NCBI RefSeq assembly: GCF_024807615.1
Contig: NZ_JANUCJ010000003.1
Location: forward strand, 1-64,000
Direction of reading: 5' to 3'
From: Tsukamurella ocularis
GTDB taxonomy: Bacteria > Actinomycetota > Actinomycetes > Mycobacteriales > Mycobacteriaceae
Length of the DNA stretch: 64,000 nt
This document shows, in pieces, positions 19,914 through 29,357 of the stretch. A program made the position numbers and the translations under genes. Below the pieces are notes generated by a model, which saw only the letters and a program-made list of their open reading frames with translations, did not search any database and was not told the DNA's origin. Position 1 is the first letter of the stretch, and every line of letters starts with the position of its first letter.

Positions 19914-20872
19914 AAAAGAGCACCTTCTTGAGCCTCCTGACCTTCGCGTTGGTGATGGTGCTGGGCACGGCGTACATCGCCTTCTCCGTGCTGCATTGGC
20001 GGCCACTGGCGGACTACCGTTCGGTCACGATGAAGCTCGACAACGCGAACCAGTTGCTTCCCGACTCCTCCGTGCTGCTGCGTGGCGTCAAGGTGGGCAA
20101 CGTCGAGACCATCGACCGCAAGGACGGCAAGGTCGTCGTGAAGTTCCGCTACGACGGGAAGTACAAGATCCCGTCGGACACGGGCCTGCGCATCGAGCAG
20201 CTGTCCGCCGTCGGCGAGCCGTACATCGATTTCCGCCCGGAGAACCTCAACGGCCCGTACCTGGCCGACGGCTCGACGATCGACATCGCGAAGATCAAGG
20301 AGCCGCTGTCGCTGCCCGAGACCTTCAAGCTGATCTCCGGCCTGACGAGCAATATCAACTCGACGGACCTCGGCGGCATTACCGAGACCCTGGCGGACGC
20401 GACCAGCAACACGCAGGGCTCGCTGCCGAACATCTCGCAGGCCGGCGATCTGCTGGCCCGCACCCTGACGGCGCGGATGCCCAACATCCGCCGCATGATG
20501 GAGAACACGCAGAACTACCAGGCCAACATGGACTGGCTGCCGGGTGCGATCGCCGAGTTCGGCCCCGCGACCCGGACCTTCGTGGTGAAGGACGTCGAGG
20601 TGCTCAAGGCCTTGGACGTCCTCATGAAGGGCATCAACGGGCCCGAGATGCTGACGAAGTCGGTCAACCCGTTCCTGATGAAGATCGCACCGAACACCAG
20701 CAAGCTCCTGTCGAACCTCGGTCCGATGACCGAGCCGCTGGTGCCCGTGGTGCAGGCCCTGACAGACGTGCTGCCCCAGATCGACATGGCCGCGCTACTC
20801 TCGCAGGCGTTGAACACGGTCGGCTCCGACGGTGCCGCGAACCTCACGGTGGTCATCCCGCCGAAGAAGTAG
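19910..20872 (+). CDS. mceF: Mce family protein F
   Basis: A 320-aa last Mce subunit, with an N-terminal anchor (about residues 5-25, TFLSLLTFALVMVLGTAYIAF) and an MCE domain (LDNANQLLPDSSVLLRGVKVGNV). It is shorter than many MceF proteins and lacks a long Pro-rich tail. The GTG start at 19910 overlaps mceE (GTGA). Confidence 0.93.
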   Translation: MKKSTFLSLLTFALVMVLGTAYIAFSVLHWRPLADYRSVTMKLDNANQLLPDSSVLLRGVKVGNVETIDRKDGKVVVKFRYDGKYKIPSDTGLRIEQLSAVGEPYIDFRPENLNGPYLADGSTIDIAKIKEPLSLPETFKLISGLTSNINSTDLGGITETLADATSNTQGSLPNISQAGDLLARTLTARMPNIRRMMENTQNYQANMDWLPGAIAEFGPATRTFVVKDVEVLKALDVLMKGINGPEMLTKSVNPFLMKIAPNTSKLLSNLGPMTEPLVPVVQALTDVLPQIDMAALLSQALNTVGSDGAANLTVVIPPKK

Positions 20873-20918
20873 CGCCCCACCGGACCGACGAACCCCGACA
20901 CGATTGGCAACGCGACAA

Positions 20919-21812
20919 GTGACTGATTCCACCCCGGACGACAAGAACCTCCCTGACGAGGCCGCGGCGACCGAGGAGACCGTGCAGGACACCGTCGACG
21001 AGGCGGCCGAGGAGACCGCCGACGCGACCGAGGAGGCCGCGACGAAGGACGAGGCTCCGACCGAGAAGGTCTCGACCGCGAAGAAGGCCGCGCCCGCCGC
21101 GAAGGCGGCCAAGCGCCCCACTCCCCCGGTCGAGGACGACGACGAGGACGACGTCGAGGAGGCATCCGTGCGCCGGCCGAAGGCGTCGGCCCGGACCGCG
21201 GCGACGCGGAACCAGGCCGCGGGCCTCACCGCCGGCGCGACCGTCACCACGGTGGTCATCACCGTGGTGATCCTGGCCCTGCTCGCGGCGTCGATCACCT
21301 TCGGCGTGCTGTGGGGCCTGCAGAAGTCCGAGAACAGCGACATCAAGGCTGCCGCAGCCGAGAAGGCGCAGGCCGAGAAGGTGGCTGCTGAGTACGCCGC
21401 GGGCGCCTCGACCTTCGACTACAAGGACCTCACACCGTGGCGGAACGCCCTGACCACGCGCACGTCGGACGACCTCAAGAAGCGCTTCGAGGCAACGGTC
21501 GGTGCGATGAACCAGCTGCTGCAGCCGCTGCAGTGGGTGTCGAAGGGAACCGTCAAAGACGCCGTGGTCAACTCGCAGTCCGGCCCGATCTTCAAGGTCA
21601 GCGTCTACGTGAACATCGACACCACGACCGTCCAGAATCCCGCGGGCCGCAGTGTGCTGACGCTGTACAACGTGACCCTGGACAAGGACAAGGACTGGCA
21701 GATCAGCGACGTCGGTGGTGAGGTGGGCGCCAGCGCTGCGGCACTCGAGCAGACGCCTGCGACCCCTGCGCCGACGGAGACTGCGCCGGCCCCGCCCGCG
21801 CCCGGCAACTGA
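20919..21812 (+). CDS. Mce-associated membrane protein
   Basis: 297 aa. The first ~100 residues are disordered and highly acidic with Lys/Ala stretches. One membrane helix lies at about residues 110-135 (VVITVVILALLAASITFGVLWG). A small extracytoplasmic domain (YAAGASTFDYKDLTPW, then KRFEATVGAMNQLL) matches the family found at the end of mycobacterial mce operons (mas/mam), and a Pro/Ala-rich tail ends it. Such proteins are thought to stabilise the Mce complex. The GTG at 20919 is the likely start, 46 bp after mceF. Confidence 0.88.
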   Translation: MTDSTPDDKNLPDEAAATEETVQDTVDEAAEETADATEEAATKDEAPTEKVSTAKKAAPAAKAAKRPTPPVEDDDEDDVEEASVRRPKASARTAATRNQAAGLTAGATVTTVVITVVILALLAASITFGVLWGLQKSENSDIKAAAAEKAQAEKVAAEYAAGASTFDYKDLTPWRNALTTRTSDDLKKRFEATVGAMNQLLQPLQWVSKGTVKDAVVNSQSGPIFKVSVYVNIDTTTVQNPAGRSVLTLYNVTLDKDKDWQISDVGGEVGASAAALEQTPATPAPTETAPAPPAPGN

Positions 21813-21829
21813 CACAGTTACCGAATCCA

Positions 21830-21866
21830 CGGAACGCCCGGAACCCGCAAGGGTCCGGGCGCTCCG
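21830..21866 (+). terminator. Terminator after the mce operon
   Basis: A long GC-rich hairpin, CGGAACGCCCGGAACCC then GCAA then GGGTCCGGGCGCTCCG, just after the last mce-operon gene. No long T-run follows on the plus strand. The remaining 21867-22073 has no clear gene, but the minus strand keeps an open, coding-like frame (see findings). Confidence 0.65.
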
Positions 21867-22073
21867 TCGCTTTCGTGAACGTGCCATCCCCGGAAAAAGT
21901 GAAATTGCCGCCGCAGTTCCCGTCGCCCGACGACGTCCCGTCGGAGTAGGGTGCGCACACTCTCACCGCGCTCGAGTCGACTGCCTGCGCGATGGACCAG
22001 TTGTTGCCACCGCTACAGGGGTGGCGACGGGCACGCCGTCGACAGCGTGGTACCGCAGGGCCGACGAAGTAGC

Positions 22074-22733
22074 TCAGGCCAGCGATTCGACGGTGACGCC
22101 GAGGACCTCGGCGATCCGGGTGGTGCTCACGGCACCCTCGCGCAGCACGCGCGGCTGCGGCCCGGACAGGTCGACGATGCTCGACGGCGCAGCGTGCTCG
22201 GAGGGCCCACCGTCGAGGTAGACATCGACGGAATCGCCCAGCTGATCGCGGGCCTCCAGCATGGTGGCGGCGGGCGGCCGGCCGGAGACGTTCGCGCTCG
22301 AGACGGCCATCGGTCCGACCTCGCGCAGCAGCTCGATCGCGACGGGGTGCAGCGGCATCCGCAGCATCACGGTGCCGCGGGTGTCTCCGAGGTCCCACGC
22401 GAGGCTCGGTGCCTGCTCCACAACGAGGGAGACGGCGCCGGGCCAGAACGCACGGGTCAGCTCCCGGGCGGCGTCGCTGACCCGGCTGACGAGACCGTCG
22501 ATGGTGTTCCACGAGCCCACCAGCACACCGACGGGCATATCGGGGCCGCGGTTCTTCGCGGCAAGCAGGGCAGCGACGGCGCGGCCGTCGAAGGCGTCGC
22601 AGCCGATGCCGTAGACGGTGTCGGTCGGCATCACCACGAGGTGGCCCCCCTTCAGCGCGGACCGGGCGGCGCTGAGGCCCGCGGCACGGGATTCCGGGTC
22701 GGTGCAGTCGAAGGCGCGGCTGGCGATGCTCAC
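22074..22733 (-). CDS. L-threonylcarbamoyladenylate synthase (Sua5/YrdC)
   Basis: 219 aa. It makes threonylcarbamoyl-AMP from threonine, bicarbonate and ATP for the t6A37 modification of ANN-decoding tRNAs. The YrdC motifs are present: GGHLVVMPTDTVYGIGCDA, AAKNRGPDMPVGVLV and SSANVSGRP. It overlaps prmC by 4 nt, as in M. tuberculosis (Rv1301). In that species wecA follows directly; here the mce operon separates them. Confidence 0.95.
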   Translation of the reverse strand: MSIASRAFDCTDPESRAAGLSAARSALKGGHLVVMPTDTVYGIGCDAFDGRAVAALLAAKNRGPDMPVGVLVGSWNTIDGLVSRVSDAARELTRAFWPGAVSLVVEQAPSLAWDLGDTRGTVMLRMPLHPVAIELLREVGPMAVSSANVSGRPPAATMLEARDQLGDSVDVYLDGGPSEHAAPSSIVDLSGPQPRVLREGAVSTTRIAEVLGVTVESLA

Positions 22734-23584
22734 GGGTCCATCCTGCCAGTCACGTACCTGGGCCTGCCCGCGAGGTCCCGGTGCTCGGCGACGCCGCCGA
22801 ATCCGGCCGCGCGGAGCTGCTCGGCGGTACCGGCGCCGTTGCTGTCGTCGTGCTCCACCGCCACCGCTCCCCCGGCGGCGAGCAGCCGCGCGGCGAGCGG
22901 CGCGAGGTCGCGGATCAGGTCCAGCCCGTCGGCGCCGGAGAACAGCGCGACGGCGGGGTCGGCCGCGGCCTCCCGGTCGAGATCCGCACCCTCGGGCACG
23001 TACGGCGGATTGGACACCACCAGGTCGACGGTGCCCAGCAACTCCGTCAACCGAGCCGGGAGCGCCGGATCGCGCACGTCGGCGTCGACCACCGTCGCCG
23101 TGCCCGCGAGCGCGGCCGCGGCGACGTTGCGGCGCAGGTAGTCCAGGGCGGCGAGGTCGCGCTCGACGAGCACGACGCGGGAGTCGGGCACCGTCGCCGC
23201 GAGGTACAGGCCCAGCGCGCCGGAACCGGCGCAGAGGTCGACGACGGCGGCGCCGCGCCCGACCTGTCGGGCCGCCCAGACAGCGAGGAGCTCGGTCTCG
23301 GGCCGCGGGACGAAGACGCCGGGCCCCACGGCCAGCGTGAGCGGCCCGAAATACGCGCGGCCCAGGATGTGCTGCAGCGGTTCCCGGGCCGCCCTCCGGG
23401 CCAGCAGCGCCTCATACGCGGCCGCCTGCTCCGGGGTGGCGTCGTCGGCGATCGGGATGCGCCCGCGGTCGATGCCGAGGGCCTCGGCGAGCAGGACCTC
23501 CGCGTCGAACCGCGCCGACGGGACGCCGGCCTCCGCCAGCCGGGCCGTGGCGGCGGCGGCGAGGTGCGTGGGCCTCGAACTCAC
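22730..23584 (-). CDS. prmC: Peptide chain release factor N5-glutamine methyltransferase
   Basis: A 284-aa SAM-dependent enzyme that methylates the Gln of the GGQ motif in release factors. It has an N-terminal helical domain, the SAM loop ([16 protein letters not shown]) and the catalytic NPPY motif ([12 protein letters not shown]). It follows its substrate gene prfA with a 4-nt overlap. Confidence 0.96.
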   Translation of the reverse strand: MSSRPTHLAAAATARLAEAGVPSARFDAEVLLAEALGIDRGRIPIADDATPEQAAAYEALLARRAAREPLQHILGRAYFGPLTLAVGPGVFVPRPETELLAVWAARQVGRGAAVVDLCAGSGALGLYLAATVPDSRVVLVERDLAALDYLRRNVAAAALAGTATVVDADVRDPALPARLTELLGTVDLVVSNPPYVPEGADLDREAAADPAVALFSGADGLDLIRDLAPLAARLLAAGGAVAVEHDDSNGAGTAEQLRAAGFGGVAEHRDLAGRPRYVTGRMDP

Positions 23585-24669
23585 TCGGCCTCGAGGCGCG
23601 CCTGGCGATCGGCCGCCTGGAGTGCGTCGAGCAAACCGTCGAGCTCGCCGTCGAGGACCTGGTCGAGGTTGTGCGACTTGTAGCCGATGCGGTGGTCCGC
23701 GATGCGGTTCTCGGGGAAGTTGTAGGTGCGGATCCGCTCGGAGCGGTCGACGGTGCGGATCTGCGCGGCCCGCGAGTCCGACGCGGCGGCCTCGGCCTCC
23801 TCCTCACGCAGCGCCTGCAGGCGCGCGGCCAGCACCTGCATGGCGCGGGCCTTGTTCTGCAGCTGCGAGCGCTCGTTCTGGCAGGTCACGACGATGTTCG
23901 TCGGCAGGTGCGTGATGCGGACCGCGGAGTCCGTGGTGTTGACGCCCTGCCCGCCCTTGCCGGAGGAGCGGTAGACGTCGATGCGCAGGTCGGACTCGTC
24001 GATCTGTACTTCCTCGACCTCGTCGGGCTCGGGGTAGACGAGCACGCCGGCGGCCGAGGTGTGGATGCGGCCCTGGCTCTCGGTGGCGGGGACGCGCTGC
24101 ACGCGGTGCACGCCGCCCTCGAACTTCATACGGGCCCACACACCGTCGATCGAGCCGTCGGCGCCGGGGCCGCGGGACTTGATCGAGAAGGTCGCGTCCT
24201 TGTAGCCACCGAGGTCGGAGTACGTGGCGCCGAGTGTCTCGATCTTCCAGCCGCGGCGCTCGGCGTAGCGCAGGTACATGCGGGCGAGGTCACCGGCGAA
24301 CAGGGCGGACTCCTCGCCGCCCTCGCCCGACTTGACCTCGAGCACCACGTCGTCCGAGTCGTGCGGGTCGCGCGGAGCCAGCAGGTCGGTGAGCTGTTGC
24401 TCGAGCGTCACGATCTGCTCGCCCAGCGCGGTCACCTCGTCGGCGAAGGAGGCGTCGTCGGCGGCCAGCTCCTGCGCGGCGGCACGGTCCTCGCGGGCCG
24501 CCTCCAGTTTGCGGTGCGTCGCCATGACGGGCGCCAGCTCGGCGAAGCGCTTGCCCACCCTGCGCGCGGCGGCCGGGTCGTTGTGCAGCGCCGGATCGGA
24601 CATCTGCTGCTCGAGGCCGGCGTACTCGGCGAGGATATCGTCGATCGCGGAGGGGGACGTGGCGCTCAT
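23581..24669 (-). CDS. prfA: Peptide chain release factor 1
   Basis: 362 aa; recognises UAA and UAG stop codons. The GGQ motif that triggers peptide release lies in [19 protein letters not shown]; the codon-recognition PxT-type motif is in [18 protein letters not shown]. The C-terminal [16 protein letters not shown] is typical. It is preceded by rpmE. Confidence 0.97.
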   Translation of the reverse strand: MSATSPSAIDDILAEYAGLEQQMSDPALHNDPAAARRVGKRFAELAPVMATHRKLEAAREDRAAAQELAADDASFADEVTALGEQIVTLEQQLTDLLAPRDPHDSDDVVLEVKSGEGGEESALFAGDLARMYLRYAERRGWKIETLGATYSDLGGYKDATFSIKSRGPGADGSIDGVWARMKFEGGVHRVQRVPATESQGRIHTSAAGVLVYPEPDEVEEVQIDESDLRIDVYRSSGKGGQGVNTTDSAVRITHLPTNIVVTCQNERSQLQNKARAMQVLAARLQALREEEAEAAASDSRAAQIRTVDRSERIRTYNFPENRIADHRIGYKSHNLDQVLDGELDGLLDALQAADRQARLEAE

Positions 24670-24730
24670 GGCGACGGTGCCTTTCTCGGACGGGGCGGGA
24701 CGGTGCGGGAGTGGGGTGCCCGTGAAACGG

Positions 24731-24767
24731 GCCGACGCCCGGCCTGCGGGGCAGGACGGGCGTCGGC
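24731..24767 (-). terminator. Hairpin between rpmE and prfA
   Basis: GCCGACGCCCG (24731-24741) pairs with CGGGCGTCGGC (24757-24767), 8 nt after the rpmE stop on the minus strand. There is no T-run, so it may only weaken read-through into prfA. Confidence 0.5.
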
Positions 24768-24774
24768 GGGACAG

Positions 24775-25005
24775 CTACTCGGAGGCCGCAGCCTTGCTCG
24801 GGCGCTTGCCGTAGCGCTTCTCGAAGCGCGCGACGCGGCCGCCCGTGTCGAGGATCTTCTGCTTGCCCGTGTAGAACGGGTGGCACTGCGAGCAGACCTC
24901 GACGTTGATGCGGCCGTCGGCCTTGGTGCTGTGCGTCTCGAACGTGTTGCCGCAACCGCATACAACGGTGGTGGCCACGTACTCGGGGTGAATACCCTGC
25001 TTCAT
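24775..25005 (-). CDS. rpmE: Large ribosomal subunit protein bL31 (zinc form)
   Basis: 76 aa. It has the zinc-binding cysteines of the C+ form ([13 protein letters not shown] and [13 protein letters not shown]), so it is the zinc-containing paralogue rather than the zinc-independent one. ATG at 25005 gives MKQGIHPEY, the family start. The 283 bp between it and the divergent kinase gene hold both promoters; I could not assign either with confidence. Confidence 0.96.
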   Translation of the reverse strand: MKQGIHPEYVATTVVCGCGNTFETHSTKADGRINVEVCSQCHPFYTGKQKILDTGGRVARFEKRYGKRPSKAAASE

Positions 25006-25288
25006 GATTGCCGTCCTTCTCGTTCGTGGTCGCCGGGTCGCCCCTGGCGTGCGCCAGGACCGTGAACCGGAACCCATACCGACGTTCCAGTATGCCAGAA
25101 CGCACTGGGCTTCGAGAAATTCCCGGCTCCCGCGGGGCGGGTGACAACGTCGCGGTCACGATGCGACGGACGTTTGGCGGTTGACTGGCGCGCCGTAAGC
25201 CCGCCGGTGTTAGCTACGAGCTGTCACCAGACCGGCGCCGGGAGCGAAGCGAGCGGGCCGAGTTCTCGAGCAATCCGGGAGTGAAGAC

Positions 25289-26959
25289 GTGAACGAGTCA
25301 GGGAGTGGACCGGCGATCGAGCCCGCCGGGACCGTGATCGGCGGCTACGTCGTGGAGCGCCTACTGGGCGCGGGCGGCATGGGCGCGGTGTACGCGGCGC
25401 GGCACCCGCGGCTGCCGCGCGTGGACGCCCTCAAGGTGCTCCCCGCCGCGTTCTCCCACGATCCGACGTACCGGGCGCGGTTCGAGCGCGAGGCCGACAT
25501 GGCGGCGCGGCTCGACCACCCGAGCATCGTCCCGGTGTACGACCGCGGCAACGACGACGGCCGGCTGTGGATGTCCATGAAGCTCGTCCCCGGCCAGGAC
25601 GCCTCGGCGCTGCTCGCGCACAACCCGAGCGGGCTGGCGGTGAACCAGGTCCTGACCATCGTCGACGCCGTGGCCGCGGCGCTGGACTACGCGCACTCCC
25701 AGGGCCTGCTGCACCGCGACGTCAAGCCCGGCAACATCATGATCGACGCCACGGGCTCGACGCCACGGGTCATGCTCGGCGACTTCGGCATCGCCCGCCA
25801 GCAGCAGGAGCACAGCGACCTGACCTCGGTCGGCATGGTGGTCGGCACGCTCGACTACGCCTCGCCGGAACAGCTCAGCGGCGACCCGGTGGACGGACGC
25901 AGCGACCAGTACAGCCTGGCCGGCACGACGGTGCAGCTGCTCACAGGCGCGAAGCCCTTCGGCGCGAGCAGTGGCACCGCGGTGATCCGCGATCACCTGA
26001 TGGCGCCGCCTCCGGCGCCGTCACGGCAGCGCCCCGGCCTCCCGCCCGCGATCGACGCCGTGATCGCCCGCGGGATGGCCAAGGCGCCGCAGCAGCGGTA
26101 CGCGACGTGCCACGACTTCGCGCAGGCTCTGCACGCCGCCGCGGCCGGCGTCTACCCGCAGGGGCAGGCACCGTCGAACCCGACGACACGGGTGGCGACG
26201 CCTCCGCCCGGCGCCGGCTTCCGCCCCGCGACTCCTCCGCCGTTCCAGGGCGTGCCCTCGCAGCCCTTCGCCCGGCCGCCGGGTCCGGTGTCGAATCCGC
26301 AGGTTGCGGGCCCGCAGGGTACCTGGCAGGGCGCGCCGGTGGGCCTCGCCGGGCCGGCGCCGCAGCAGAGCGGCACCAGGAAGGGCGTGGTCATCGGGGC
26401 GATCGCCGCGGTCGCGGTGGTGGCCGTGGCCGCGGTCTCGATCCTCGCGCTCAGCACGGGCTCCGACGATGCCGTCGCCTCGCCGACCAGCACCTCAGTC
26501 AGCAGCGCGCCGTCCACGCCGGCGACCACGACGCCGGTGAACAACACTTCGACGGTGCGCGACGGCTTCATCGACCCGTGCCTGTTACCGACGTCCGTGA
26601 TCTCGGCGCTGGGCATCAGCCCGCTCGCCGACGACCCGGGGCAACGGTCGAGCAACGCCGGCGCGAAGTACGCCTGCAAGGGTTCCGATTCGAAGGCCAG
26701 TAACGCGGACGTGAAGTTCGCGACCTTCGAGACCTCGAATTCCTGGGAGACCGGCGCGGCGGTGGCTGTGGCCGGCTCGACCAAGTGGCGATCGTTCACG
26801 GTGCCCAGCACCAACACCGCCACCCCTGACTACTGCGTGACCGCGTACAAGTCGCTGACCAACGGCGTGCTGTACATCGGACTTCAGAAGGTCGGCAGTC
26901 GGGACTGCAGTCGTGGCACTGAGATCGCCGCGGCGATCACGCCCTACCTGCCGCAGTAG
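25289..26959 (+). CDS. Membrane Ser/Thr protein kinase with DUF3558-like sensor domain
   Basis: 556 aa. The PknB-type kinase domain occupies about residues 20-285: glycine loop LLGAGGMGAVY, ATP-anchoring Lys in VDALKVL (about 49), HRDVKPGN (about 142), DFGIAR (about 164) and YASPEQ. A Pro/Gly-rich linker follows, then one membrane helix (about 365-388). The extracytoplasmic domain of about 145 residues has four Cys and starts DPCLLPTSVISALG, resembling DUF3558 lipoprotein-type domains. A GTG start is used. It stands alone on the plus strand between rpmE and rho, which are adjacent in M. tuberculosis. Its ligand is unknown. Confidence 0.9.
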   Translation: MNESGSGPAIEPAGTVIGGYVVERLLGAGGMGAVYAARHPRLPRVDALKVLPAAFSHDPTYRARFEREADMAARLDHPSIVPVYDRGNDDGRLWMSMKLVPGQDASALLAHNPSGLAVNQVLTIVDAVAAALDYAHSQGLLHRDVKPGNIMIDATGSTPRVMLGDFGIARQQQEHSDLTSVGMVVGTLDYASPEQLSGDPVDGRSDQYSLAGTTVQLLTGAKPFGASSGTAVIRDHLMAPPPAPSRQRPGLPPAIDAVIARGMAKAPQQRYATCHDFAQALHAAAAGVYPQGQAPSNPTTRVATPPPGAGFRPATPPPFQGVPSQPFARPPGPVSNPQVAGPQGTWQGAPVGLAGPAPQQSGTRKGVVIGAIAAVAVVAVAAVSILALSTGSDDAVASPTSTSVSSAPSTPATTTPVNNTSTVRDGFIDPCLLPTSVISALGISPLADDPGQRSSNAGAKYACKGSDSKASNADVKFATFETSNSWETGAAVAVAGSTKWRSFTVPSTNTATPDYCVTAYKSLTNGVLYIGLQKVGSRDCSRGTEIAAAITPYLPQ

Positions 26960-26994
26960 GCCGGGTCGACCGTCGCGGACCGGACCGAGACGAC

Positions 26995-27022
26995 GAAAGG
27001 CGCGCCCGAGGGCGCGCCTTTC
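26995..27022. terminator. Bidirectional terminator between the kinase gene and rho
   Basis: GAAAGGCGCGCC (26995-27006), loop CGAG, GGCGCGCCTTTC (27011-27022). It sits between the convergent ends of the kinase and rho genes, with TTTC on both strands. Confidence 0.85.
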
Positions 27023-27038
27023 GCGTGTTCGGAGCAGA

Positions 27039-29021
27039 TCAGTCGTTGTCGCCGAAGCCGCTGTTCTTCTGCACCGTCATGAGGAACTCGATGTTGTTCT
27101 GCGTCTTCTTGAGCTGGCTGATCAGCAGGTCGATGGCCTGCTGACTGTCCAGCGCCGCGAGCAGCCGGCGCAGCTTGTTCACCACGGCCGCCTCGTCGGG
27201 CGCCATGATGAGCTCGTCCTTGCGGGTGTTCGACGCCGCGACGTCGACGGCCGGGAAGACCCGCCGCTCCGAGATCTTGCGGTCCAGCTTGAGCTCGGCG
27301 TTACCGGTGCCCTTGAACTCCTCGAAGATCACGGTGTCGCCGGTGGAGCCGGTCTCGACCAGCGCCGTGGCGATGATCGTCAGCGAGCCGCCGTTCTCGA
27401 TGTTGCGCGCCGCGCCCAGGAACCGCTTCGGCGGGTACAGGGCCGTCGAGTCGATGCCACCCGAGAGGATGCGGCCCGACGCGGGGCTCGAGTTGTTGTA
27501 GGCGCGCCCGAGACGGGTGATCGAGTCGAGCAGCACCACCACGTCCTTGCCGCCCTCGACGAGCCGCTTGGCCCGCTCGATGGCCAGCTCGGCGACCGAG
27601 GTGTGATCGCCCGGCGGGCGGTCGAAGGTGGAGCTGATCACCTCGCCGCGCACGCTGCGCTGCATGTCGGTGACCTCTTCCGGCCGCTCGTCCACGAGCA
27701 CCACCATGAGGTAGCACTCGGGGTTGTTGGTGGCGATCGCGTTGGCGATGTCCTGCAGCACCGTGGTCTTACCGGCCTTCGGCGGCGCGGAGATCAGGGC
27801 GCGCTGGCCCTTGCCGATGGGCATGATCAGGTCGATCACGCGGGTGGTGAGGATGTTCTGCGCGGTCTCGAGGCGCAGTCGCTGGTTCGGGTACAGCGGC
27901 GTGAGCTTGTTGAACTCGGGCCGGTTCTTCGCCGACTCCACGTCCTGGCCGTTGACCGAGTCCAGCCGCACCAGGGGGTTGAACTTCTGCCGATTGGCCT
28001 GGTTGCCACGGCCACCGCCGCCGCCCTGGTTGCCGCCGCCGTCGTTGTTGCTCTCGCCATCGCGGGGCATCTTCACGGCGCCCGTGATCGCGTCGCCGCG
28101 GCGCAAGCCGTTGCGGCGGATCATGTTCATCGAGACGTAAACATCGTTGGGTCCGGCGATGTAGCCCGAGGTGCGCACGAAGGCGTAGTTGTCGAGCACG
28201 TCGAGGATGCCGGCCACGGGCTGCAGGACGTCGTCCTCGCTGACCTGCGGCTCGCCGTCGTTCTGGTTGCGGTCACGGCCGCGGCGGCGCTCGCGGAAGC
28301 GGCGCCCGCGGCGGCCCGTCCCGTCGCCGTCGTCGTCCGGGCCGTTGTTCTGGTTCCGGTTGCCCTGGTTGTTGCCCTGGCCGCCCTGGTTGTTGTTCTG
28401 GTTGCGCTGGCGATCCTGGCGGTTCTCGCCCTGCTGGCGGTCGCCCTGCTGACGGTTCTCGCCGTCCTGGTTCTGGTTACGGCGCTGGTTGCGCTCGCGG
28501 CGCTGGCCCTGCTGCTGACCCTGGTCGCCCTCGTTCTTGGGCGCCTCGGTGGTGGCGGCCTCGGCCCGGGGCGCGTCGCCCTGGGCGCTCGCGTCGCCGC
28601 TGTCCGACGGTGCCTGGTCGGCCTTGGCGGCCTTCTCGCCCCGGGGTGCGCGGGCCTGACGGCCCTCGGCCTTCGGCGCCTCCGCCGCGGGCGCCTCGGT
28701 CGCCGGCGCCTCACTCTTCGGGGCGGCGGCCTTGGGGGCCTCGCTCGCGGGCGCCTCGGCCTTCGGCGCCTCGGTCTTGGGCGCGGCGGCCTTGGCGGCC
28801 TTCGGCGCGGCCTTGGCTGCGCCGCCGTGGTCGTTGATCGCGGCGATGAGATCGCCCTTGCGGAGCCCGGAGACCCCCTTGATCCCCAGCTCGCTCGCGA
28901 TACCTCGCAGTTCGGCCAGCACCATGCCGTTGAGGCCCGAGCGGCGACGCTCGTCGGCCCGCGTGGTGCTGGCCGCGGCGGTGGCCGCCTCCGGGCTGGT
29001 GGTCACGTCCGTTTCGGTCAC
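27039..29021 (-). CDS. rho: Transcription termination factor Rho
   Basis: A 660-aa hexameric RNA helicase. It has a SAP-like N-terminal domain (about residues 30-70, [20 protein letters not shown]). Then comes an Ala/Pro/Glu/Lys-rich stretch, and a strongly Arg/Asn/Gln/Gly-rich segment at about 165-265 with runs such as [15 protein letters not shown]. Next come the RNA-binding fold ([17 protein letters not shown]) and the ATPase ([13 protein letters not shown], about 410). The long N-terminal insertion is typical of actinobacterial Rho but absent from E. coli. GTG at 29021 is chosen because AAGGA stands 5-9 nt upstream and the protein then begins VTETDVT, like mycobacterial Rho. Confidence 0.96.
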   Translation of the reverse strand: MTETDVTTSPEAATAAASTTRADERRRSGLNGMVLAELRGIASELGIKGVSGLRKGDLIAAINDHGGAAKAAPKAAKAAAPKTEAPKAEAPASEAPKAAAPKSEAPATEAPAAEAPKAEGRQARAPRGEKAAKADQAPSDSGDASAQGDAPRAEAATTEAPKNEGDQGQQQGQRRERNQRRNQNQDGENRQQGDRQQGENRQDRQRNQNNNQGGQGNNQGNRNQNNGPDDDGDGTGRRGRRFRERRRGRDRNQNDGEPQVSEDDVLQPVAGILDVLDNYAFVRTSGYIAGPNDVYVSMNMIRRNGLRRGDAITGAVKMPRDGESNNDGGGNQGGGGGRGNQANRQKFNPLVRLDSVNGQDVESAKNRPEFNKLTPLYPNQRLRLETAQNILTTRVIDLIMPIGKGQRALISAPPKAGKTTVLQDIANAIATNNPECYLMVVLVDERPEEVTDMQRSVRGEVISSTFDRPPGDHTSVAELAIERAKRLVEGGKDVVVLLDSITRLGRAYNNSSPASGRILSGGIDSTALYPPKRFLGAARNIENGGSLTIIATALVETGSTGDTVIFEEFKGTGNAELKLDRKISERRVFPAVDVAASNTRKDELIMAPDEAAVVNKLRRLLAALDSQQAIDLLISQLKKTQNNIEFLMTVQKNSGFGDND

Positions 29022-29031
29022 GGAGTTCCTT

Positions 29032-29292
29032 TCAATTCCCTGCTCGCGCACTGCGGAAGCAGGGGCCTACCGTGCTCGCCGGACTGTCCTGCGTTGGTGC
29101 ACAGGTGTTTTCGCGGGCGACGCACGAATGACGAAGGTGCTTGTTGCGCTTCGGCTGCCGGGCCCCGCGTTTCCGGCGGGGGCACAGATGTCTCGGCCTG
29201 ATGTGGAGACCGGCGCGCCAACACGTCCGAGGCTGGTTGCTGGGCGTGGAATGGCAATGTGCCGAAACAGCGTCCGCGCACTGGTCGGACAC
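29032..29292 (-). CDS. Possible leaderless upstream ORF in the rho leader
   Basis: 86 codons from a GTG that falls at the predicted transcription start. It stays open through the whole leader and ends with a TGA 10 nt before the rho start; the rho ribosome site lies in that 10-nt gap. The product would be Cys/His/Arg-rich (VSDQCADAVSAHCHSTPSNQ at the start) and looks like nothing I know. Codon use is unlike neighbouring genes, so the frame could be open by chance. Confidence 0.3.
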   Translation of the reverse strand: MSDQCADAVSAHCHSTPSNQPRTCWRAGLHIRPRHLCPRRKRGARQPKRNKHLRHSCVARENTCAPTQDSPASTVGPCFRSARAGN

Positions 29293-29299
29293 TTTTGCC

Positions 29300-29328
29300 A
29301 TGATAGCGCGGGTACCGCCGCCCGGCAA
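29300..29328 (-). promoter_or_regulatory. Predicted rho promoter
   Basis: Minus-strand -35 TTGCCG (29323-29328), 17-nt spacer, -10 TATCAT (29300-29305). Transcription would start near 29293, giving a leader of about 270 nt before rho. The rest of the 435-bp gap (29329-29456) holds GC-rich repeat motifs and no gene. Confidence 0.55.
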
Positions 29329-29357
29329 TCACCGCCCCTGCGTTTCCGACCCGCGCA

